Shown piece by piece: positions 1 through 4,365 of a DNA stretch of 5,992 bases. Both the position numbers and the translations under genes were made by a program. The notes below the pieces were generated by a model that was given only the letters and a program-made list of their open reading frames with translations, did not search any database and had not been told where the DNA came from. Each line of letters starts with the position of its first letter. Position 1 is the first letter of the stretch. Source of the stretch: UBA6165 sp044233745 (GTDB taxonomy: Bacteria > Bacteroidota > Bacteroidia > Flavobacteriales_D > Crocinitomicaceae); contig JBIIJN010000113.1 of assembly GCA_044233745.1 (NCBI GenBank), positions 1 through 5,992 on the forward strand, given 5' to 3'.

Positions 1-231
1 GGCAATGGTTTTGAGCCACGGAGCAATTGACCTCTTTGCATCGACAGTTTTTCTGGCTTCATAAGCCCTAATGAAAGTTTCTTGCAAAACATCTTGGGCA
101 TCTGCATCACAACGGGTATAGCGCAAACAAAGGCCATACAACCAAGGGGAAAAAGCCGCGTAGATATTATCAAACGCAGCCTTTTTCCCATCTCGGAATT
201 CTTCAATATCTCGTTGGGTAAATTCCCGCAT
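1..231 (-). CDS. ECF-type RNA polymerase sigma factor, N-terminal part (cut by window edge)
   Basis: This is the first 77 codons of a sigma-70 family factor; the rest lies beyond the left edge. Sigma region 2 is visible. Residues 20-41 are a helix of the usual 'F..IY..F..WLYGLCLRYT' kind. Residues 44-59 (DAQDVLQETFIRAYEA) match the region 2.2 core-binding motif 'DA.DvlQetFiraye'. Residues 71-77 (PWLKTIA) begin the region 2.3/2.4 helix that usually reads 'WL..IArN' and contacts the -10 element. Region 4 is not in the window. An ECF factor would direct core polymerase to a dedicated promoter set. The ATG at 231 is chosen because it gives the normal short lead-in; a TTG at 243 would add four residues. 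It starts 23 bp after the secreted-protein gene with no promoter seen between, so cotranscription is likely. No anti-sigma gene is visible. Family assignment is firm; the regulon is unknown. Confidence 0.86.
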   Translation of the reverse strand, partial: MREFTQRDIEEFRDGKKAAFDNIYAAFSPWLYGLCLRYTRCDADAQDVLQETFIRAYEARKTVDAKRSIAPWLKTIA

Positions 232-254
232 AAAATCATGCAATGAAGCAAGAT

Positions 255-1403
255 TTATTTGAGCACTTTCAACACTTGATTGCCTTTATTGGAAGCAATT
301 TGAACAATATACAGACCTGTTTCCAAAGCACTTGTATTCAAGTTCATGTTTTGACCAGAAATACTGGTTTGCATCACCACGCGGCCATGCATATCTACCA
401 ATTGCAAGGTTCCTTCAATATTTTCTGAAAATGATATTTCTAGCGCGTCATTCATTGGATTGACAACAGAAACGTTGAATAAATCATCCGAAACCAATCC
501 AGCAGAAGCGCCAAAATATTCAAGCTGATCGGTGATTTGAACAATCCAATCGACCATGCTTCGACCATCACAGTAAATAATCAAAGTTGCTTCATAAACA
601 CCATTTGTGTTCGGTAAGTTGTAGTAATACAAATCATAGGTAGTCAACACTTCAGCATCAGCATTGTACAAAGTCCAAGTAACCAAAAGTCCAGCAGGGT
701 CGTAGCTCACATTGGTAATGCTGGCTGCGTAAACTGCATCGAAATCCAAATCACAATCCAATACAATGGTTGTTGGTAAAGTGTCTGTAATCGAACCATT
801 TGGAAAAGTGTTGTTGATGATAATGATGACGGTATCAGAATCCAAATTATCGCCATTCACCGTAATCGCATTGAAAGCATTGCATCCATTGGCATCAACC
901 ACATTGCATGAGTAGTAACCTGCACACAAATCTGTAATTGGACTGCCCATGTTGTTGTTGGACCAAGAAATGGTGTAGGGCGCTGTGCCACCTGTAATTG
1001 ATACTTCGATAGCACCATCACATTCATTTGGGCTTGGGTCTGTACCAGAAAGTTCTACATAAAACCCTGAACAAGGATTCGGTGTTCCACTGCCAATTGT
1101 GAAAGTTGCCGTAATGGAATTCCCCTGTAAATCGAAAAACGTGACCACATAATCGCCAGGACACAAGTCTGACAAATACCAAACACCTGAAGCCACAACC
1201 TGACCCGTTTGCGCCCAAGTAATTTGAGCATTGACATCCACCATTGTAGAATCCAAATAAGCATATCCATCACAAGCATTTGGAGAAGTGGTATTATAAG
1301 AATACAAAATTTGCGCCTGAGCTGCGAAGCCCATAAGGATAGTGGCGAACAAAACCAGTGTTTTTGTTCTGATAAATTGAAATTGAGCACCTAAAATTTT
1401 CAT
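255..1403 (-). CDS. Secreted protein with SprB-like repeat and T9SS type A C-terminal sorting domain
   Basis: This 382-residue protein is predicted to cross the inner membrane by Sec and the outer membrane by the type IX system. Residues 1-31 form a signal peptide: basic start (R12, K14), hydrophobic core TLVLFATILMGFA, probable cleavage after AQA. Residues 122-181 are a SprB-like repeat: SPNECDGAIEV, then GGTAPYTISWSNN, then LCAGYYSCNVVDANGC. Residues 40-103 look like a degenerate copy, with SPNACDGYAYL and LCPGDYVVTFFD. Residues 185-300 are a beta-rich segment I do not recognise. Residues 309-382 are the T9SS sorting domain, with NPMNDALEISF, then LQLVDMHGRVV, LETGLYIVQI and terminal KVLK. 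The nine cysteines suggest disulfides. No catalytic motif is seen, so adhesive or surface-structural function is only a guess. The ATG at 1403 is chosen over a TTG at 1439 because it puts the signal peptide at the N-terminus and leaves a leader after the candidate promoter at 1474-1504. Confidence 0.87.
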   Translation of the reverse strand: MKILGAQFQFIRTKTLVLFATILMGFAAQAQILYSYNTTSPNACDGYAYLDSTMVDVNAQITWAQTGQVVASGVWYLSDLCPGDYVVTFFDLQGNSITATFTIGSGTPNPCSGFYVELSGTDPSPNECDGAIEVSITGGTAPYTISWSNNNMGSPITDLCAGYYSCNVVDANGCNAFNAITVNGDNLDSDTVIIIINNTFPNGSITDTLPTTIVLDCDLDFDAVYAASITNVSYDPAGLLVTWTLYNADAEVLTTYDLYYYNLPNTNGVYEATLIIYCDGRSMVDWIVQITDQLEYFGASAGLVSDDLFNVSVVNPMNDALEISFSENIEGTLQLVDMHGRVVMQTSISGQNMNLNTSALETGLYIVQIASNKGNQVLKVLK

Positions 1404-1473
1404 GATATTTCTTTTAAAGTTTCCCCAAATACACTTCAAAAAATGAAGGGTTGCCTGAAGGAGATTTTTTTTT

Positions 1474-1504
1474 CAAAAGTAGTTTAAAACAATTAGACTG
1501 AAAA
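1474..1504 (-). promoter_or_regulatory. Candidate Bacteroidota promoter for the T9SS-protein gene
   Basis: Read on the minus strand, TACTTTTG (1481 to 1474) fits the Bacteroidota -7 consensus TAnnTTTG. A TTTT at 1504-1501 stands 19 bp upstream, at about the -33 spacing, but lacks the consensus G. Transcription would start near 1468, giving a leader of roughly 65 nt before the ATG at 1403. An AT-only 6-bp inverted repeat, TAGTTT (1480-1485) and AAACTA (1502-1507), overlaps both boxes. The box match is direct; promoter activity is inferred. Confidence 0.45.
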
Positions 1505-1511
1505 CTATTGT

Positions 1512-2252
1512 TCACCTAAACACCCCCAAAAATCCCTCTTTATAACTCGCCGACAATTCTACCTCATCACCGTTGAGCATTTCGATGAAACCGCCTTTGT
1601 TATAGGCGCGCACATAATCGCAGTTGATGATGTGGGAACGGTGCACACGCATGAATGGAAATGCCAATAAATCTTCGTAGTGCTTGAGAAAGCGACAGGC
1701 CATTTTTTTGGTTTTGTTTTCCAAGATGATATCAGTAAAATTGCCATTGGCTTGGAGCCGGACAACTTCTTCGAGGCGCACTACTTCGAAGCCGTGAACG
1801 GTAGGAATGACCAATTTCTGCAATTTTTGGTCGCCTTGTTTTACTTGTTCGAGTAGAATTTCGGTGCGGTTGATTTTTTCTTTGCTTTCAATTTCTTCTT
1901 GTGCAACGGCAACTGCTTTTATTAAGTCTTCGATGTTGAGTGGTTTCAACAAATAATACGATGCACTGGCATTCAAGGCGCGTAATGCATATTCCGAATA
2001 GGCAGTTACGAAAATGGTCTGGAAATCAAGACCTTGGCAGGCCTCCAATACATCAAAAGCATTTCCATAGGGAATTTCTACATCCAAAAAAAGCAGTTCT
2101 GGTTGGTGTGCGTGAATAACATCAACGGCATCGCGGGCATTAACAGCATGGGCCACCACTTCTACCTGCGGGCAGTATTTTGTGAGATAAGATATGAGCA
2201 CCTCGCGGGCCATATCTTCATCTTCTACTATGACGCATTTGATTTTGTTCAT
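1512..2252 (-). CDS. LytTR-family two-component response regulator
   Basis: This 246-residue cytoplasmic regulator has the normal full length for the LytR/AlgR class. Residues 3-120 are the receiver: acidic pocket E10/D11, phospho-acceptor D57 in LLFLDVEIP, conserved T83 in FVTAYSEYAL, and K103 in YYLLKPL. Residues 121-145 are a charged linker. Residues 146-246 are the LytTR DNA-binding domain, with LVIPTVHGFEVVRLEEVVRLQ at its start and the hallmark FMRVHRSHIINCDYV at 200-214. All key receiver residues are present, so it should be phosphorylatable. The kinase gene lies 30 bp upstream in the same direction, and this is the expected partner. The ATG at 2252 gives the canonical 'IKCVIVEDE' N-terminus; the leader is A-rich with no Shine-Dalgarno sequence. 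LytTR proteins usually bind paired direct repeats upstream of target promoters. I could not identify such a site with confidence here. Confidence 0.95.
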   Translation of the reverse strand: MNKIKCVIVEDEDMAREVLISYLTKYCPQVEVVAHAVNARDAVDVIHAHQPELLFLDVEIPYGNAFDVLEACQGLDFQTIFVTAYSEYALRALNASASYYLLKPLNIEDLIKAVAVAQEEIESKEKINRTEILLEQVKQGDQKLQKLVIPTVHGFEVVRLEEVVRLQANGNFTDIILENKTKKMACRFLKHYEDLLAFPFMRVHRSHIINCDYVRAYNKGGFIEMLNGDEVELSASYKEGFLGVFR

Positions 2253-2282
2253 TTATTTGACATGAGTTTTTGAAACACAACA

Positions 2283-4142
2283 TTAATTTTCTTGCAAAGG
2301 AAGCACATATTCTACCCGCGTGCCGCTATTTTCAGCAATTGGACTATGTACTTCCAATTTGATTTTAAAACCATACAAGCCGTTGAGTAATTCGATGCGC
2401 TCAAGAATATTAGAAAAACCGCGGCTTCCGTGCGATTTTTGATTTTCTGTTTTTAATTTTTTGCTTTCTTCAATTCCGATGCCATTGTCTTCGATGCTTA
2501 CCAAAAGTGATTTGCCCGATTTTTTCAACGATAAAACCAAGGTTCCCTTTTCCTTTTTGTAACGCAATCCATGCCAAATGGCGTTTTCCAAATGCGGTTG
2601 AATTAGAAATCCGGGAATGGCAAAATCCTCGGTTTGGATGTCATCAGGAACTTGAATTTCAAAATCGAAATGTTGACCAAAACGCAAGTGTTCGAGTTCC
2701 AAATATTTTCTCAACAGGTCCAATTCTCTATCCAAGGGAATAAAATCCTTCGACGACACCTCCATATTGGTGCGCATCAATTGGGCGTAAGACGTTAAAT
2801 ATTTGTTGGCTTTAATCTCATCATTTTGTGCAATAAAACCATTGACCGAATTCAAACTATTGAAAATAAAATGTGGATTCATTTCTCTTCTGAGCGATTG
2901 TAAAGCGATGCGTTTGTTTTGCATTCTAACCTTCATCAAGCTCCAAAGCAAAAAAGCAGAAGCCACCAACAAAACCAAGAAAAACACGATAATTCCGTAG
3001 TTCCAGTTTCTGGTTTGAAGCAGCAATTGACCTTGTAAGGCACGTTCTTTTTCCAATTGTTCGATGCGTTCTTCCTTGGCCTGAAAAACCTTTTGGTCGA
3101 TCATCGAGCTATCGCGCAATATCAACTGATCCAACTGATTGATAAAGTCCTCATAGAAAAACAACTGCGATTCGGGGTCTTTATTTTTTTCAAAATAATC
3201 GTTGAGTGCCATTAAAGCCGCCCGTGCATCCATAGTTCTACCCACAGAAAGCGCAAGTCGATAGGCGTCTTTGAGGGTCAACAAGCCCTGTTCAAATTGA
3301 TCGCTTTGGAGATACAAATCGGCCAATTTGATGCTATTTTCAACTGCCAACTGCACATTACCCGTTTGAATCGCCAATTCTCGAGAAGCATTCACTGTGT
3401 TAATGGCATCATCAATGCGATTTTCCTTCATAAAATCATCAGCCAAATCCGAAGATATTTTGGTCTGAAGAGCCACCAATTCTGGTTTAGGTTCAGTAAG
3501 ATTTGCTTGAGTTACCACATTCCAAGCTTCAATTTTATAGCTTTGCGCTTCTGCATTCCTGCCCGCCTGATCCAACAAAGCACTTTGATTGTACATCACA
3601 GTAACAATTTCTTCAACAGGCTCATTTAACGCATCTGCTTCGAACAATCCAGCGTTATTTTCATTGGCTTGTATTCTATCATCCACACTTGGCGCAGATA
3701 CGCGATATGCATCATTTCTATTAACAGTAGGTTGAGCCAAACTTGCTGCTGAATTATAATTCTGGGCCGCTGCAGGCATATCCATTTGGGCTTCTTGCAG
3801 TTTGGCAACCTCCCGAAACATCCTAGAAGCGTCGTCATTCATCTTGGCGCTTTTATAATGCTCGGCAGCCTTATTATAATAGAGAATGGCTTTATCAGGT
3901 TGATTTTGAATTTTAAATTCTCGGGCAAGCGCTTCATACTTTTTACCCAAAACGGATGACGGCGCTCCCTGTTTGAGCAGCTTTTCAATGTCATCAGCCA
4001 TAGATGAGAGCGACTGTTGCTTGGGAATATTGGTGGTGTCTTGAGCAAAAAGCATGTGGTGTTGCATCTGCATAAACAGCGCAAACAAAGCGAAGAGCAC
4101 AGAAAAGACAATTCGATTCACTACATACAATTTGATACACAA
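2283..4142 (-). CDS. TPR-containing sensor histidine kinase, LytS/YehU (His_kinase, PF06580) type
   Basis: This is a membrane sensor kinase of up to 619 residues. Residues about 9-34 are a signal peptide (IVFSVLFALFALF, cleavage near FAQ). Residues 45-330 are helical and TPR-like, clearest at 78-135, and would lie in the periplasm. Residues 350-375 form a charged coiled coil, and a single transmembrane helix follows at about 382-402. The kinase core begins at 415, with phospho-acceptor H424 in REMNPHFIFNSLNS. The N box is QPHLENAIWHGL (515-526; N520) and the G1 motif is EDNGIGIEES (551-560). The second glycine loop is less typical, HGSRGFSNILERIELL (571-586). There is no PAS or HAMP domain, as usual for this class. 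It should phosphorylate the LytTR regulator encoded next. The start is uncertain: 4142 is a TTG inside a TAnnTTTG box, and the GTG at 4121 would still keep the signal peptide. No in-frame ATG occurs before residue 24, within the signal peptide. Confidence 0.93.
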   Translation of the reverse strand: MCIKLYVVNRIVFSVLFALFALFMQMQHHMLFAQDTTNIPKQQSLSSMADDIEKLLKQGAPSSVLGKKYEALAREFKIQNQPDKAILYYNKAAEHYKSAKMNDDASRMFREVAKLQEAQMDMPAAAQNYNSAASLAQPTVNRNDAYRVSAPSVDDRIQANENNAGLFEADALNEPVEEIVTVMYNQSALLDQAGRNAEAQSYKIEAWNVVTQANLTEPKPELVALQTKISSDLADDFMKENRIDDAINTVNASRELAIQTGNVQLAVENSIKLADLYLQSDQFEQGLLTLKDAYRLALSVGRTMDARAALMALNDYFEKNKDPESQLFFYEDFINQLDQLILRDSSMIDQKVFQAKEERIEQLEKERALQGQLLLQTRNWNYGIIVFFLVLLVASAFLLWSLMKVRMQNKRIALQSLRREMNPHFIFNSLNSVNGFIAQNDEIKANKYLTSYAQLMRTNMEVSSKDFIPLDRELDLLRKYLELEHLRFGQHFDFEIQVPDDIQTEDFAIPGFLIQPHLENAIWHGLRYKKEKGTLVLSLKKSGKSLLVSIEDNGIGIEESKKLKTENQKSHGSRGFSNILERIELLNGLYGFKIKLEVHSPIAENSGTRVEYVLPLQEN

Positions 4143-4168
4143 AGGTAATTCAATTCATTGAGTTAAAA
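4140..4168 (-). promoter_or_regulatory. Candidate promoter for the kinase-regulator operon
   Basis: On the minus strand TACCTTTG (4147 to 4140) fits the TAnnTTTG -7 consensus. The best -33 candidate is a poor TTTT at 4168-4165 with a short 17-bp spacer. The box overlaps the TTG counted as the first kinase codon. If it is real, transcription starts inside the first few codons of that reading and translation must begin downstream, for example at GTG 4121 with almost no leader. The support is one box and its location upstream of an operon. Confidence 0.3.
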
Positions 4169-4197
4169 TGAATTGCCCACCAAGTGAAAAGTGGGAT

Positions 4198-4218
4198 TCA
4201 CCAAGTGGCGGTTGGTGA
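4198..4218. repeat. Perfect inverted repeat TCACCAA-N7-TTGGTGA
   Basis: Seven bases at 4198-4204 pair exactly with 4212-4218 around the 7-nt loop GTGGCGG. It lies between two divergent genes and has no run of T after it, so a terminator is unlikely. A dimeric regulator's operator, or a hairpin belonging to the surrounding repeat block, fits better. No binding protein can be named. Confidence 0.55.
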
Positions 4219-4221
4219 TAA

Positions 4222-4279
4222 AATAGCCAATAGCGCAGCGAACAAATAGCTAAAGCGCAGTGAGCCAATAGCAAATAGC
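4222..4279. repeat. 22-bp tandem duplication and five AATAGC hexamers
   Basis: Units 4232-4253 and 4254-4275 agree at 18 of 22 positions; both begin AGCGCAG and contain AATAGC. AATAGC starts at 4222, 4229, 4245, 4267 and 4274. The outer four form two pairs with the same 7-bp internal spacing, 45 bp apart. The block lies wholly between the two copies of the 27-bp direct repeat. It does not look coding, and its origin by local duplication is inferred. Confidence 0.55.
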
Positions 4280-4341
4280 TACACCCACCAAGTCAAAACC
4301 CACATTCACCCATTCTACAAAATCTGCCTAAAAAGTGAACT

Positions 4342-4349
4342 TACTTTTG
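4342..4349 (+). promoter_or_regulatory. Candidate promoter -7 box for the DUF4139 gene
   Basis: TACTTTTG matches TAnnTTTG and is identical to the -7 box proposed for the T9SS-protein gene. It ends 16 bp before the ATG at 4366, so transcription would start near 4355 with a leader of about 10 nt, AT-rich and without a Shine-Dalgarno sequence. No good -33 TTTG is present about 19 bp upstream, so the promoter may be weak or need an activator or alternative sigma factor. Confidence 0.42.
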
Positions 4350-4365
4350 ACAAAAAATAAACGAT

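Larger units (their letters stand above)
4176..4310. repeat. Imperfect 27-bp direct repeat pair (4176-4202 and 4284-4310)
   Basis: The two 27-bp copies match at 21 positions and lie 108 bp apart. Both begin CCCACCAAGT and both end ATTCACC. The middle differs in a patterned way: copy one has GTGGG (4191-4195) where copy two has CCCAC (4299-4303), its exact reverse complement. In copy one this lets CCCAC (4176-4180) pair with GTGGG across a 10-nt loop. A third CACCAAGTG core occurs at 4199-4207, overlapping the end of copy one. The role is unknown: a regulatory site or a small dispersed intergenic repeat. Confidence 0.6.
4143..4365. other. Divergent, repeat-rich intergenic region
   Basis: This 223-bp gap separates the kinase (leftward) from the DUF4139 gene (rightward). 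It contains the repeats listed separately at 4176-4310 and a candidate -7 box at each end. I see no open reading frame with coding character, no tRNA-like fold and no terminator. Because it serves two divergent genes, one regulator bound here could affect both. Confidence 0.7.

Noticed and set aside
1024..1394. Out-of-frame and antisense open frames in the T9SS-protein gene
   Set aside because: They are shadows of a gene with signal peptide, SprB-like repeat and sorting domain; the alternatives show no domain.
1434..1448. Hairpin CTTCA-AAAAA-TGAAG as a terminator after the regulator gene
   Set aside because: The stem is only 5 bp, weak, and has no T-run in either direction. It lies in the probable leader of the T9SS gene, downstream of that gene's promoter box.
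2253..2282. Five-codon frame ATG-TCA-AAT-AAA-TGA between kinase and regulator, with its stop overlapping the regulator start
   Set aside because: It could be a coupling leader peptide, but something this short is expected by chance in AT-rich sequence and has no ribosome binding site.
3297..3629. Rightward 110-codon open frame inside the kinase gene
   Set aside because: It is antisense to the TPR region of the kinase; no family motif, no start context and no promoter.
4198..4218. Inverted repeat as an intrinsic terminator
   Set aside because: It sits upstream of both flanking genes, which diverge, and lacks a T-run on either strand.
4205..4220. GCGGTTGGT as a LytTR binding half-site
   Set aside because: It only partly fits the general LytTR consensus and no second copy occurs at the expected 10-13 bp spacing.
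4176..4310. Repeats as a CRISPR array
   Set aside because: There are only two imperfect copies, the interval is 81 bp and itself repetitive, and no cas gene is nearby.
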